DNA of 64,000 bases from Burkholderia sp. Bp9143. Lineage in GTDB: Bacteria > Pseudomonadota > Gammaproteobacteria > Burkholderiales > Burkholderiaceae. The stretch lies in the NCBI RefSeq assembly GCF_003853645.1, contig NZ_QTPO01000019.1, positions 62,001 to 126,000 of the forward strand. Direction: 5' to 3'. This document shows positions 9,213-18,742 of this stretch, in pieces. Every line of letters begins with the position of its first letter. Position 1 is the first letter of the stretch. The position numbers were made by a program, and so were the translations under genes. Below the pieces are notes generated by a model. The model made no database searches and had not been told where the DNA came from. It saw nothing but the letters and a program-made list of their open reading frames with translations.

Positions 9213-10049
9213 TTACGACTGGACGAAGGCCAGCAGGTCGGCGTTCAGCACATCGGCGTTGACCGTCAGCATGCCGTGCGAATAGCCCGGATACGTCTTC
9301 AGCGTGCCGTTCTTCAGCAGCTTGATCGACTTCAGCGCCGAGTCCGCGATCGGCACGATCTGGTCGTCTTCACCGTGCAGCACGAGCGTCGGCACCGAGA
9401 TCGACCGCAGGTCTTCGGTCTGGTCCGTTTCCGAGAAGGCCTTGATGCCTTCGTAGTGCGCCTTTGCGCTGCCTTCCATCCCCTGGCGCCACCAGTTCCG
9501 GATCACGCCCTGATGTACCGTCGCGCCGGGCCGATTGAAGCCGTAGAACGGGCCCGACGGCACGTCCAGGAAGAATTGCGCGCGATTGTCGGCGAGCGCC
9601 TTGCGGAAGCCGTCGAAGACGTCGAGCGGCAGGCCTTCCGGATTGGCATCCGTCTTCAGCATCAGCGGCGGCACCGCGCTGACCAGCACCGCCTTCGCGA
9701 CGCGGCCGGCCGGCTCGCCGTGGCGGGCCACGTAGCGTGCGACTTCGCCGCCGCCGGTCGAGTGGCCGATATGCACCGCGTTGCGCAAGTCCAGCGCCTC
9801 GACCACCGCGAACGCGTCCGCCGCGTAGTGATCCATGTCATGGCCATCGGAAACCTGCGCCGACCGGCCGTGGCCGCGGCGATCGTGGGCAATCACGCGA
9901 TAGCCCTTCTGGACGAAGAACAGCATCTGGGCATCCCAGTCGTCGGAGGACAGCGGCCAGCCGTGGTGGAACATGATCGGCTGTGCATCCTTCGGGCCCC
10001 AGTCCTTGTAGAAGATCTCGACGTTGTCCTTCGTGGTGATGGTCGGCAT
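9213..10049 (-). CDS. Alpha/beta hydrolase, non-haem chloroperoxidase type
   Basis: 278 residues, the usual length for cofactor-free haloperoxidase/esterase-type alpha/beta hydrolases. The nucleophile elbow is GHSTGGG (Ser near 98), the acid is in GEDDQIV and the catalytic His is in YSHGM near the C-terminus. HHGWPLSSDDWD is the oxyanion-hole region. AAAGGAG lies 9 nt upstream of the ATG at 10049 and decides the start. The native substrate is unknown; enzymes of this type act on small esters or use peroxide with organic acids. It is transcribed divergently from the VOC gene. Confidence 0.9.
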   Translation of the reverse strand: MPTITTKDNVEIFYKDWGPKDAQPIMFHHGWPLSSDDWDAQMLFFVQKGYRVIAHDRRGHGRSAQVSDGHDMDHYAADAFAVVEALDLRNAVHIGHSTGGGEVARYVARHGEPAGRVAKAVLVSAVPPLMLKTDANPEGLPLDVFDGFRKALADNRAQFFLDVPSGPFYGFNRPGATVHQGVIRNWWRQGMEGSAKAHYEGIKAFSETDQTEDLRSISVPTLVLHGEDDQIVPIADSALKSIKLLKNGTLKTYPGYSHGMLTVNADVLNADLLAFVQS

Positions 10050-10300
10050 GGCTGCAGGCTCCTTTGGGGTAGGTGAACAACACGTGCCGGCCGGCCGCCC
10101 GGGCGGGCGTCGGTGACGGACTGCGGCGCGGCGGCACACCGCGCCGGTCGATGCGGCACCTCGCTGTTGTAGCGGAAAACCGCGACCGTGTCATGAAGCC
10201 GATGACATGCCGGCATCCATCGGGCCCCTGCGGGCGGCCGTGACCTATGGCAATATCGCGTCGGATCCGCCGTGCAGCCCCACTCACTTCAAGGCCCCTC

Positions 10301-10675
10301 ATGTTCGACCACGTCAAATTCGGCGTCAGCGACTATGCAGCGAGCAAGGCGTTCTTTCTCCGTGCACTCGAACCGCTCGGCGTAGCGGTCCTCGCAGAAG
10401 GCGTGCCGACCTATGGCGTCGAACTCGGCACACCGGGCAAGCCGACGCTGTGCCTGTTCCAGACCGACGAGAAACCGGCCCGCCTTCACCTCGCATTCGC
10501 CGCCGACACGCGCGCGCAAGTCGATTCGTTCCACCGTGCAGCGCTGGCGGCGGGCGGCAAGGACAACGGCGCACCCGGCCTGCGCCCGCAGTATCACGCG
10601 AACTACTATGCCGCGTTCGTCATCGGTCCGGACGGGCACAACATCGAAGCGGTCTGCTCGCATCCCGAAATCTGA
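10301..10675 (+). CDS. VOC (glyoxalase/bleomycin-resistance fold) family protein
   Basis: 124-residue single VOC domain made of two babbb halves. Candidate metal ligands are His4 in FDHVKF, His in LHLAFA and Glu in the C-terminal IEAVCSH. It resembles lactoylglutathione-lyase-like proteins of unknown substrate. It is monocistronic and convergent with the SDR gene at 10760. Confidence 0.85.
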   Translation: MFDHVKFGVSDYAASKAFFLRALEPLGVAVLAEGVPTYGVELGTPGKPTLCLFQTDEKPARLHLAFAADTRAQVDSFHRAALAAGGKDNGAPGLRPQYHANYYAAFVIGPDGHNIEAVCSHPEI

Positions 10676-10759
10676 TCGTCCGATCGAGCCACGCTTCACT
10701 GCACGCGCGCGTAACGAACCGGCCGAACGCGCGTGACTGGCGGGCGATCACGTGCCGGT

Positions 10760-11593
10760 TCAACCGTCCGTCGACACGGTCACCGCCTCCCACGCACGGA
10801 TGTCGTCTTCCAGCGCCGACCATTTGGCGCGCACGAGCCGAAGCGCATCGCTGCCGAGCAACAGATGGGCCGGCGGACGGTCCGCCGCAATGACTGCGAG
10901 CATCGCGCGGGCGGCCTTCGCGGGATCCCCCGGTTGCCGGCCGCTTTTCTCCTCGCGCGCCTGGCGGATCGGATCGAAGAGCGCGTTGTAATCGGCGATC
11001 GAGCGTGGCGTTCGCGTCATCGAACGGCCGGCCCAGTCGGTGCGGAACGAACCCGGCGCCACGGCGGTCACCGCGATGCCGAACGGCTCGAGCTCCTTGC
11101 CGAGCGTGTCGGAAATCCCTTCCAGCGCGAACTTGCTGCCGCAGTAATAGGCAATGCCGGGCATCGTAATGTGGCCGCCCATCGACGTGATGTTCAGAAT
11201 GCGGCCGCGCCGGCGTTCGCGCATGAACGGCACGACGGCTTTCATCATCGCGACGGCGCCGAATACGTTCACGTCGAACTGCCGGCGCATCTCCGACAGC
11301 GGCGACTCCTCCATGATGCCTTCGTGCCCGTAGCCGGCGTTGTTCACCAGCACGTCGACAGGCCCGACGCTCGACTCGATCTCCGCGACGACGTCGTCGA
11401 TGCGCTCGAAGTCGGTCACGTCGAGCATGCGCCCGATGCCCGCATGCGGGGACAGCGCTTCGAACGCCCGCCTTGCCTCCTCGCTTCTCACGGTGCCGAC
11501 CACCGTATGACCCGCGTCCAGCGCCACTTGTGCGAGCGCGCGGCCGAAGCCGCTGCTGACGCCGGTGATGAGCATGATATTGCCGGATGCCAT
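10760..11593 (-). CDS. Short-chain dehydrogenase/reductase (classical SDR)
   Basis: 277 residues. It has the NAD(P) glycine motif TGVSSGFG at the N-terminus, NNAG near 90, the catalytic Ser in NITSMGG and the YYCGSK active-site Tyr/Lys. The adenine-pocket region TVRSEEA suggests NADP preference. It is transcribed divergently from the AraC-type regulator at 11688, a common arrangement in which the regulator controls the oxidoreductase. A second SDR of the same subfamily is at 23509. The substrate is unknown. Confidence 0.92.
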   Translation of the reverse strand: MASGNIMLITGVSSGFGRALAQVALDAGHTVVGTVRSEEARRAFEALSPHAGIGRMLDVTDFERIDDVVAEIESSVGPVDVLVNNAGYGHEGIMEESPLSEMRRQFDVNVFGAVAMMKAVVPFMRERRRGRILNITSMGGHITMPGIAYYCGSKFALEGISDTLGKELEPFGIAVTAVAPGSFRTDWAGRSMTRTPRSIADYNALFDPIRQAREEKSGRQPGDPAKAARAMLAVIAADRPPAHLLLGSDALRLVRAKWSALEDDIRAWEAVTVSTDG

Positions 11594-11687
11594 GTGAGCT
11601 TCTCCCGAATGTCGATCGAAGCATGCATGCTAGTCTGGCGATCTACACCGAATAAGCCCGATTCCGCTGAATTTCTTGCACAAAACC

Positions 11688-12659
11688 ATGAGCGCCGCAC
11701 CCTCGTCGTCCCGATCGCCGTCGCTGCCCGCGCGCAGCCGCCAACGCCTGATCGCGTTGCTGCATGCGATGGCGCCGGACGAAGGCTACAACCTGACCGC
11801 ACTACCGAGCGTGCGCATCCTGCGCTCGAACCGGGCGCTGTCGCGCACGCCGGTGCTGTACGACCCGGGCATTGTGATCGTGTGCCAGGGCCGCAAGCGC
11901 GGCTATTTCGGCGGCGAACGCTATCTGTACGACGAGGACCACTACCTGGCCGTCTCGGTGCCCGTGCCGTTCAGCATGGAAACCGACGCGACGGCGGCGC
12001 ACCCGCTGCTCGCGCTGTATCTGCACCTCGATTTCCCGATGGCCGCGGAACTGGCCGCGCAGATCGACCGCGAAGGGACCGCCGAACCCGTGCAGGCGCC
12101 GAGAAGCATGATGTCGTCGCCGATGGACGACGCGATGCAGGCGACCGTGGTGCGTTTCGTCGAGGCGATGCACCGGCCGCTCGAAGCGGCGGTACTCGGC
12201 CCCGGGTTGCTGCGCGAGCTGTATTTCCGCGTGCTGATCGGCGCGCAGGGTAGCGCGATGAGGAACGCGCTGGCGATGCGTGGACAGTTCGGCCGGATCG
12301 GCCGTTCGCTGCGCCTGATCCACGCCGACTACGCGCAATCGCTCGACGTCGCGCAACTGGCCGGGGAAGCCGGCATGAGCGTGCCGAGCTTCCACAGCCA
12401 CTTCAAGGCGATCACGCAGGTGTCGCCGATGCAGTACCTGAAGTCGACGCGGCTGCATCAGGCGCGCCTGCTGATGGTGCGTCAGGACCTGACGGCGGAG
12501 GCAGCCAGCCATGCGGTCGGTTATACGAGCCCGTCGCAGTTCAGCCGGGAGTTCAAGCGGCTGTTCGGGCTCACGCCCGCGCAGGAGGCGAAGCGCATGC
12601 GTGCGCAGTTCGCGATTCCGGCGGCGTTCGAGGATGCGGTGTTCGTGTCGTCGCACTGA
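11688..12659 (+). CDS. AraC-family transcriptional regulator
   Basis: 323 residues. An N-terminal cupin-like effector domain of the AraC_N type (about 20-195, with PGIVIVCQGRK) is followed by a C-terminal double helix-turn-helix (about 220-315). The HTH contains LDVAQLAGEAGMSVPSFHSHFK and the second-helix signature AASHAVGYTSPSQFSREFKR. An upstream in-frame TTG at 11676 is less likely than this ATG. It is divergent from the SDR gene at 10760, its probable target. Confidence 0.93.
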   Translation: MSAAPSSSRSPSLPARSRQRLIALLHAMAPDEGYNLTALPSVRILRSNRALSRTPVLYDPGIVIVCQGRKRGYFGGERYLYDEDHYLAVSVPVPFSMETDATAAHPLLALYLHLDFPMAAELAAQIDREGTAEPVQAPRSMMSSPMDDAMQATVVRFVEAMHRPLEAAVLGPGLLRELYFRVLIGAQGSAMRNALAMRGQFGRIGRSLRLIHADYAQSLDVAQLAGEAGMSVPSFHSHFKAITQVSPMQYLKSTRLHQARLLMVRQDLTAEAASHAVGYTSPSQFSREFKRLFGLTPAQEAKRMRAQFAIPAAFEDAVFVSSH

Positions 12660-12710
12660 GCCGCGAGCGGCGCGCGTGCCCCTTGCGGGCCCGAGGCCCG
12701 GTGCGTGCAC

Positions 12711-13400
12711 CTACTCGGGACGTGCACGCTCGCCGCGCTCGGCGTCGAGCACCAGACCCGCCAGCGATTTCAGGATGACCGCGGTCACGCCCCAGATGTC
12801 CTGCGCCTGATCCGCCCAATACCAGGCGCCGGCGCGTTCGCCGTCGCTGTATTGCCGCGGCAGATCGGGATTGAGCAGCGTCGAGAGCGGAAACTCGAAA
12901 ATCTCCTCGACTTCAGCGGGCGCGGCTTCCCAGGCGGCCGTTTCCGGCACGAAGCCGATCACGGGGAAAATGGCGTGATTGCGCTTTCGGGTTTTATGAA
13001 TCGGCAGGCTTCCGATCATCTGGACCGCGCCGGGATCGAGGCCGATTTCCTCGAACGCCTCGCGCAGCGCTGTCGCACCGATGCTGGTGTCCGACTCCGC
13101 CGGACGTCCGCCGGGAAAGCTCACGTGCGACGAGTATTCGCTGAGCCCCGACGATCGCTTGGTCAGCAGGATCGTCGGCTCGCGCCGCGCGACGAGCGCG
13201 ACCAGGACAGCGGAGAATTTCCACTGTCCGTCGTTGTCCGCGAGGTAAAGCCGCGCCGTGGGCCAGGGTGTGTCGGCAGGAATCAGCAGGCCTTCCACGC
13301 CGCGTGCGATCGTTTCCAGCACGGTTTGCGGCGAAGCGGTGTCCGCAAGTGCCTTCGCGAGCCCGCCCTCGGTTTTCAGGTCGCTCCCGTCGGATTCCAT
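12711..13400 (-). CDS. NUDIX hydrolase, coenzyme A pyrophosphatase type
   Basis: 229 residues. The NUDIX box (GGRPAESD...ALREAFEEIGL) is preceded by LLTKRSSGLSEYSSHVSFPGG, matching the extra CoA-specific signature LLTxRSxxLxxHxGxVxFPGG of NudL/CoAse enzymes. It would hydrolyse CoA or acyl-CoA to 3',5'-ADP and phosphopantetheine. The start at 13400 has AGGAGG 6 nt upstream. A longer frame reaching 13544 is unlikely because its extra N-terminus is low-complexity. Confidence 0.9.
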   Translation of the reverse strand: MESDGSDLKTEGGLAKALADTASPQTVLETIARGVEGLLIPADTPWPTARLYLADNDGQWKFSAVLVALVARREPTILLTKRSSGLSEYSSHVSFPGGRPAESDTSIGATALREAFEEIGLDPGAVQMIGSLPIHKTRKRNHAIFPVIGFVPETAAWEAAPAEVEEIFEFPLSTLLNPDLPRQYSDGERAGAWYWADQAQDIWGVTAVILKSLAGLVLDAERGERARPE

Positions 13401-13701
13401 GTCTTCCTCCTGCATGCCTGATGCTGCAAGCGTTGAGCGACACTGAACCCGACAGGTGTTGCATGGGTGCGGCGTCGTTGTGTTCAAGCCGGTTGAATCC
13501 GGGTTCGTCGGCAACCGCCCCCCTGACCCGGACCGGATCGACATCGACGAATCGGAGAACCCTGATGATGCACGAAAATTGAAATTCCGAGCGGCCGTGT
13601 ATCAATCGACGCAATCGGTCCGGCAGAATACGGGTTCGTGCCGAAGCAGCCTGACATGCGCGCGCAACTCGACCGGCCAGACCCACCCACGCGAGATCCC
13701 G
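13401..13701. other. Divergent intergenic region (NUDIX / PhzF)
   Basis: About 300 bp holding the divergent promoters of the NUDIX and PhzF genes. I see no clear operator or hairpin. Confidence 0.5.
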
Positions 13702-14562
13702 ATGACCCAGTACGCGTTCCGCCTGCTCAACGTATTCGCCGAATCCACCTTCGGCGGCAATCCGCTCTGCGTGTTCGACGATGCGCGCGGCATGGACGAC
13801 GCGACCATGCAGGCACTGGCCGTGCAGTTCAACCTGTCGGAAACGACCTTCGTGCTGCCGTCGGAGCGTGCGCATGCACGCGTTCGCATCTTCACGCCCG
13901 GTTATGAAATGGCGTTCGCGGGCCATCCGACGCTCGGTACCGCGCACGTCGTGCGCGACCTGCTGAATGCAGGCGACGAACTCTCACTCGAATTCAAGGC
14001 CGGCGTGGTCGACGTCAAGGCCGACGGCGACGTGTGGACGTTCACCGCCCCGCACGCGGGCATGCCGAAAACGGCGCCTTGCGCGTTGCCCGATACCGAC
14101 ACGGCGGCCATGCTGGGACTGACGACGGACGATTTGCTCGCGCCGCCGCTTTGGGTCGACACCGGCGCGGACCAACTGCTGGTCGCCGTCAAGCACCCCG
14201 CGGCCGTGCGCCGCGCCCGGCCCGAAAGCACCTACCTCGATATCTGGCCGACCAGCAGCCTCGGCCGCAAGACCGCCTACGTGTTCGCGTTCGATCCGCA
14301 TCGTCCCGAGAAAGTGGTCTCCCGCTATTTCTTTGCGAAGCCGGGCGGCGGAATCTTCGAAGACCCGGGCACCGGGTCGGCCTGCGCGAATCTCGGCGGC
14401 TGGCTGCTTGCAGCCAATCACGCGCTGCCCGCCGCGTTTCAGGTCGAACAGGGCGAAGCCGTCGGCCGACCTTGCCTGCTTCGGTTGTCGGTCGGCGAGA
14501 ACGGCGCGATCGACGTCGGCGGGCGCGTGGTGGAGCTTGGGCGCGGCGTCGTCAACGTATAG
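13702..14562 (+). CDS. PhzF-family isomerase / phenazine-biosynthesis-like protein
   Basis: 286 residues with the two-domain diaminopimelate-epimerase-like fold. Signatures are NVFAESTFGGNPLCVF at the N-terminus, the catalytic Glu in NLSETTF (near 45), FAGHPTLGTAH and the C-terminal DPGTGSACANLGGW. PhzF itself isomerises trans-2,3-dihydro-3-hydroxyanthranilate, but most family members have unknown substrates. No other phenazine genes are present, so the phenazine role should not be assumed. A weak GAGA ribosome site precedes the ATG. Confidence 0.9.
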   Translation: MTQYAFRLLNVFAESTFGGNPLCVFDDARGMDDATMQALAVQFNLSETTFVLPSERAHARVRIFTPGYEMAFAGHPTLGTAHVVRDLLNAGDELSLEFKAGVVDVKADGDVWTFTAPHAGMPKTAPCALPDTDTAAMLGLTTDDLLAPPLWVDTGADQLLVAVKHPAAVRRARPESTYLDIWPTSSLGRKTAYVFAFDPHRPEKVVSRYFFAKPGGGIFEDPGTGSACANLGGWLLAANHALPAAFQVEQGEAVGRPCLLRLSVGENGAIDVGGRVVELGRGVVNV

Positions 14563-14672
14563 CGAGCGACGCGCGCCGCGCCGGCCACGCGCCTGCACGA
14601 TCGCAACCTCGGGCATCCGTGGACGGCGCGGCGTCAGCGCATGCGCGGGATCGCACAGCGGGTTCGACACGA

Positions 14673-16001
14673 CTACCGACGCGTGCACGTGCTACCCGAG
14701 CGCGCCGGCTGGCCCGCGGGGCGCAATGCGCATCCTGCCAGGGCGCCCGCGATGCACAGCACGCCCACATACAGTTCCGGCGCCTGCGGGTTCGATTTCA
14801 GCATCAGCGAGACGAACACCGGCGTGAGTCCGCCGAACACGGCATATGCGACGTTGTACGAGAACGAGATGCCGGAAAAGCGCACGGCCGGCGGAAACGC
14901 CTGGACCATCGCGACCGGAATCGCCGCGACCGCACCGACGAAGAAGCCGCACACCGCGTAAAGCGGCAGCAGCAGCGACGCATCGACGGCGAGCTGCGCG
15001 GCCATCAGCCAGTACGATGCGCCGAGCAGCAGGCAGCCGACGAAGATCGTGCGGCCGGTACCGATCCGCCCCGCGATCGACCCCGCGACGACGCACCCGA
15101 TCGTCAGGCAGAACGTGGCGGCCGAATTCGCCTGCAGCGCAAGCGCGGGCGCGACATGAAAGCGCTTGGCCACGAGCGTCGGCGTCATCAGGATGACGAC
15201 GACGATCGCCGCGGTCAGGGTCCAGGTGAGGATCATCGATACCAGCACGGCTCGACCATGATCACGCAGCACGGCCTTCAACGGCACTTCGCGGGTCAGC
15301 GACCGGCTCCGCTTCATTTCGGCGAACACGGGCGTTTCATCGAGCCAGCGGCGCAGAAACGCGGACAGGATCCCGAACAGGCCGCCGACGACGAAGGGGA
15401 GCCGCCACGCATAGGCGCCGATCGCGGCAGGCGAATAGTGATGGTTGATCGCCGACGCGATCAGCGAGCCGAGCAGGATGCCGAGCGTCAGGCCGCCGGT
15501 CAGCAGGCCGCACGCATAGCCGACATGGCGCGGCGGCACGTGTTCGGACACGAACACCCACGCGCCGGGCACTTCGCCGCCCACCGCCGCGCCTTGCAAC
15601 ACCCGGCACAGCAGGAGCAGCACGGGCGCGGCAATCCCGAGCGACTCGTAAGTCGGCAGCAGCCCCATCATCAACGTGGGCAAGGCCATCAGCATCACGC
15701 TCATCGTGAACATGCGCTTGCGGCCGGCGAGATCGCTGAAATGCGCCATCACCACGCCACCGAGCGGACGCGCGAGATAGCCGGCCGCAAAAATGCCGAA
15801 GGTCTGCAGCTGGCGCAGCCAGTCGGGAATCGATGGCGGAAAGAACAGTTGACCGATGACGGTCGCAAAAAACACGTAAATCACGAAATCGTAGAACTCG
15901 AGCGCACCACCGAGCGCGGCGAGCACCAGCGTTCGGTGATCGCTGCCTGTCAGCGAGCGGTGCGGCACAACCGGAATCTGAAACGCGTCTGGAGCATTCA
16001 T
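14673..16001 (-). CDS. MFS transporter, metabolite:H+ symporter type
   Basis: 442 residues with 12 predicted membrane helices. It has the N-terminal GALEFYDFVIYVFFA helix, the loop 2-3 motif GGVVMAHFSDLAGRKR and a matching mid-protein RRWLDETPVF segment. These are features of the metabolite:H+ symporter (citrate / alpha-ketoglutarate / proline-betaine) group of the major facilitator superfamily. The gene is single and convergent with PhzF. The substrate is unknown. Confidence 0.88.
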   Translation of the reverse strand: MNAPDAFQIPVVPHRSLTGSDHRTLVLAALGGALEFYDFVIYVFFATVIGQLFFPPSIPDWLRQLQTFGIFAAGYLARPLGGVVMAHFSDLAGRKRMFTMSVMLMALPTLMMGLLPTYESLGIAAPVLLLLCRVLQGAAVGGEVPGAWVFVSEHVPPRHVGYACGLLTGGLTLGILLGSLIASAINHHYSPAAIGAYAWRLPFVVGGLFGILSAFLRRWLDETPVFAEMKRSRSLTREVPLKAVLRDHGRAVLVSMILTWTLTAAIVVVILMTPTLVAKRFHVAPALALQANSAATFCLTIGCVVAGSIAGRIGTGRTIFVGCLLLGASYWLMAAQLAVDASLLLPLYAVCGFFVGAVAAIPVAMVQAFPPAVRFSGISFSYNVAYAVFGGLTPVFVSLMLKSNPQAPELYVGVLCIAGALAGCALRPAGQPARSGSTCTRR

Positions 16002-16156
16002 CTGGAAGAGATCCGAAGTCAGGAGCAGCGCGTCAACCCGGTGACGTGCTTCACGCCAATAACAGCCGAGCGGCCCTTGTCATTCCATTACGCCCCTGCA
16101 CGCCGGCGCCGACGCCCGCATCGCGGCGGCGCCCGGCGACGGTGCGGCGCAAACCT

Positions 16157-17092
16157 TCAGCTCGCGAACGCCTGGACGGCCTGCGACAACTGACCGAGCA
16201 TGGCTTCCATGCCGTTGTCGGCGATCCGCTTGCCAATCGCGCCGAGATCCGCATCGCCGGGGGCGGCGATCAACGCGTAGGTGATCCTCGCACGACGCCA
16301 GGTCGCGACATCCATGTTGCCGACCTGCTGTCGGGCGAGCACGCTGTCGGGCCGTTCGTCCTTCATCGCGCACAGCGCGACGGGCAGGCCTTTCTCGGGT
16401 AGATAGACGATCTGCACCAGCGGCTTGTGGTTGAAGTCCAGGCGCTGGATGCGCTTGAACGTCAGGCCGAGCGGGCGCAGGTCCGGAATCCGTATTCGCA
16501 GCCCGTCGTCGCGGCGAATGGCGTCCATCGTGTGCGCGGCGGTGGCGAGATTCGGCGTGTCGAGCGCGATGGTGTCGCGCGTATAGAGCCGCTGATAATT
16601 CACGGCCGCCATGATCCACGGGGATAGCTGCGCCTGTGCCGTCACCGGTGCGCCCGGCGGCGCGAATGCGCGCTGTGCCGCGCCCGGCGCGAAGCGCAGT
16701 ATGGCGCCGCAGCAGAACGCCCCCGCGACGAAGGCGACCGCGAGCCACGGCATCATCGTGCGAACGCGGGAGCGAACCGGTACGGAGGACGGCGCGCGTC
16801 CGTCGGGCTGCGATGCCGGCGGTTCCCGGCGACCGTCGCCGACCGCGGAAGGCGTCGCAGGCGCGGCATGCGCGAGCGCGATGTCGGCGACCGTGCGCGC
16901 CAGGCTCTGCGGCACCGCCGGCCATTCCTGTCGCTGGAACGCCTGCTGATAGGGCAACACCGATGCTTCGAACAAGACGACCCGCCTGGCGATCTCGGCC
17001 GACCTGCCGATCGCCCTGTCGACTTCCTCGCGCTCGTGCGACGTGAGTTCGCCATCCACGTATGCCATGAGCAGGATGTCGTCCATTTTCAT
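16157..17092 (-). CDS. Membrane anti-sigma factor
   Basis: 311 residues. The N-terminal cytoplasmic helical domain (MKMDDILLMAYVDGELTSHE) is typical of Burkholderia anti-sigma factors. One membrane segment (about 113-135, WLAVAFVAGAFCCGAIL) follows, then a periplasmic domain of about 170 residues. It lacks the HxxxCxxC zinc motif of ZAS-type anti-sigma factors. Its start overlaps the sigma gene stop by 4 bp, so it is coupled to and most likely antagonises the product of 17089-17637. Confidence 0.88.
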   Translation of the reverse strand: MKMDDILLMAYVDGELTSHEREEVDRAIGRSAEIARRVVLFEASVLPYQQAFQRQEWPAVPQSLARTVADIALAHAAPATPSAVGDGRREPPASQPDGRAPSSVPVRSRVRTMMPWLAVAFVAGAFCCGAILRFAPGAAQRAFAPPGAPVTAQAQLSPWIMAAVNYQRLYTRDTIALDTPNLATAAHTMDAIRRDDGLRIRIPDLRPLGLTFKRIQRLDFNHKPLVQIVYLPEKGLPVALCAMKDERPDSVLARQQVGNMDVATWRRARITYALIAAPGDADLGAIGKRIADNGMEAMLGQLSQAVQAFAS

Positions 17093-17637
17093 GCCCCCTG
17101 ATCCTCACTGTTCGCCGCGCTTTTCACGGGTCGTTCCTTTCCATCGCTGAACAGGGTGCCAATCGTCTGGCGGGCACGCGAAAGCCGGCTCATGATCGTC
17201 CCGATGGGTACGCCGAGCGCCTCGGCCGCTTCGCCATAGCTGAGCCCCTCCACCGCGACCAGCAACATGACCACGCGCTGCGCCTCGGGGAGCTGCTGCA
17301 CCGCCCTGACGATCTGCGCATCCAGCGCCTGCTGTTCCAGGGTCGGCGCGGTGGGATCGGCGATGGTTTCGAGCAGGTCGTCGTCCCAGTCCATGCCCGA
17401 GCGCCGACGCACGCTGCGTGCGCGGAGTTCGTTGAGCCAGGTGGATTGCACGATCGAGAACATCCAGCTGAGCGGCGCGGTTCCCGGTCGTAGCTGATGC
17501 GCTCGTTCGAGCGCACGGACGCACGCGCCCTGCACGAGATCCTCGGCGTCGTGCCGGTCGCCGGAGATTCGCAACGCGAAGGTCCAGAGACGCGGCAGCA
17601 TCGCGGGGAGCATGGCGGACAGTTCGGCTGCGGTCAT
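17089..17637 (-). CDS. ECF RNA polymerase sigma factor
   Basis: 182 residues. Region 2 (SGDRHDAEDLVQGACVRAL) and region 4 (LPEAQRVVMLLVAVEGLSYGEAAEALGVPIGTIMSRLSRAR) are intact, and there is no region 3, as in ECF sigma factors. It is the first gene of a two-gene operon with its anti-sigma factor. A GTATC direct repeat 50 bp upstream of the start (17687-17702) is the best candidate control site; the same core recurs at 19603. Confidence 0.93.
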   Translation of the reverse strand: MTAAELSAMLPAMLPRLWTFALRISGDRHDAEDLVQGACVRALERAHQLRPGTAPLSWMFSIVQSTWLNELRARSVRRRSGMDWDDDLLETIADPTAPTLEQQALDAQIVRAVQQLPEAQRVVMLLVAVEGLSYGEAAEALGVPIGTIMSRLSRARQTIGTLFSDGKERPVKSAANSEDQGA

Positions 17638-17686
17638 CTACGTCGATCCTCCCGCGGTGCAACCAAGCCGACGTTGACGAACTGCA

Positions 17687-17702
17687 GTATCTGACGTGTA
17701 TC
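17687..17702. promoter_or_regulatory. GTATC direct repeat upstream of the ECF sigma operon
   Basis: GTATCTGACGTGTATC carries two GTATC half-sites exactly 11 bp apart, 50 bp upstream of the sigma-factor ATG. The first 13 bases are identical to the site at 19603. One helical turn of spacing in direct orientation is typical of OmpR/PhoB-family regulator binding. Confidence 0.5.
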
Positions 17703-17839
17703 CATGGGTTTAGGCGAAATTGAGCGGGCAACACCCCTGCAGTGCACGTAAACAGCTGGACGGCGCAGATATTCCATCCGCCGTCGCGTATTACCCGAAC
17801 TGCCGGATCACAGGCCCTCGTGCCAGAGCGTGCGTTCGC

Positions 17840-18685
17840 TCAGGCACGGGCGATGAATGGATAGGTCAGCAACCCGAACTGCACCAGATTGACGCCGAAG
17901 TGCGCGAGCACGGCCGATTGGAGACCGCCGGCGCGAGCGGCGAGCCCGTATCCGATGCCGGACAGGCCGGCCAGCAGAACCAGCAGTGCGCCGGCCTGAT
18001 AGTGAGCAAGGCCGAACAACACGGCGCCTGCGACAAGCGCCAGCCAGCCGGCATTCGGTTGTGCACGCATCAACCGTGTCGCGCCCGCCTGGACGTAGCC
18101 GCGGAAAAACGCTTCTTCCGCGAACGCGACCAGCAGGAGGTTGTCGAGCACCCACAGCCATGCGAAATGCGGCCACTTCGGCGCCCACGCAATCAACCCG
18201 GCCCACCACGCGATCGAGAAGCAGACCGCCGCTGTCGCCGCGCACGCGACGACCGCCGCGATCGCCCGTGTCGACAGCGGCTTCTCCGGCAGAACCCACG
18301 GGCAGGCCAGCACCAGCCAGAACGCGATCAGCGGCTTGTCGAAGTTCAGATACATCGTGTAGGGCGCTGCATCCGGCGTCAGGCGTGCCGCATGAATCAC
18401 CCTGAGATTGTCGAAACCCGGCAGCCAATGCTGAAACAGACCGACCGCAATGACGCAGAAGACGACGTTGCACACGACCTTGCCGGCGACCGGCAGATTC
18501 CGCTGCAACAGCACGCCGGTGCCGACCAGCAGCGCGATCGGCACGAGCGCGATCGGCTGCAATTGCCGCGACGCGAACGCGATCGCATAGCCGATGGCGA
18601 GCAGGCTCAGCGTGAGCCCGCGCGGCATTCTCGAGATCGCCGTCAGCGCGGCAAGAAAAATCGCACACCACGTCAATGCGGTCAT
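17840..18685 (-). CDS. CPBP-family intramembrane metalloprotease
   Basis: 281 residues with about eight hydrophobic segments. The CPBP (Abi/CAAX-protease-like) motifs are present in order: AEEAFFRGYV (near 190), FGLAHY and HFGVNL near the C-terminus, giving the Glu-Glu/His/His zinc set. Members cleave membrane proteins or prenylated peptides; the substrate here is unknown. It follows ohr on the same strand after 57 bp and could be cotranscribed with it. Confidence 0.85.
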   Translation of the reverse strand: MTALTWCAIFLAALTAISRMPRGLTLSLLAIGYAIAFASRQLQPIALVPIALLVGTGVLLQRNLPVAGKVVCNVVFCVIAVGLFQHWLPGFDNLRVIHAARLTPDAAPYTMYLNFDKPLIAFWLVLACPWVLPEKPLSTRAIAAVVACAATAAVCFSIAWWAGLIAWAPKWPHFAWLWVLDNLLLVAFAEEAFFRGYVQAGATRLMRAQPNAGWLALVAGAVLFGLAHYQAGALLVLLAGLSGIGYGLAARAGGLQSAVLAHFGVNLVQFGLLTYPFIARA

Positions 18686-18742
18686 TGCACCTTCCGGAGA
18701 GTTGCCAACGGCGCGTCGATCGCGTCGAGCGCCGCACGCGTA

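Noticed and set aside
13702-14562. Evidence for a phenazine biosynthesis cluster
   Set aside because: Only a PhzF-like protein is present; none of phzA-E or phzG is nearby, and the family is functionally broad.
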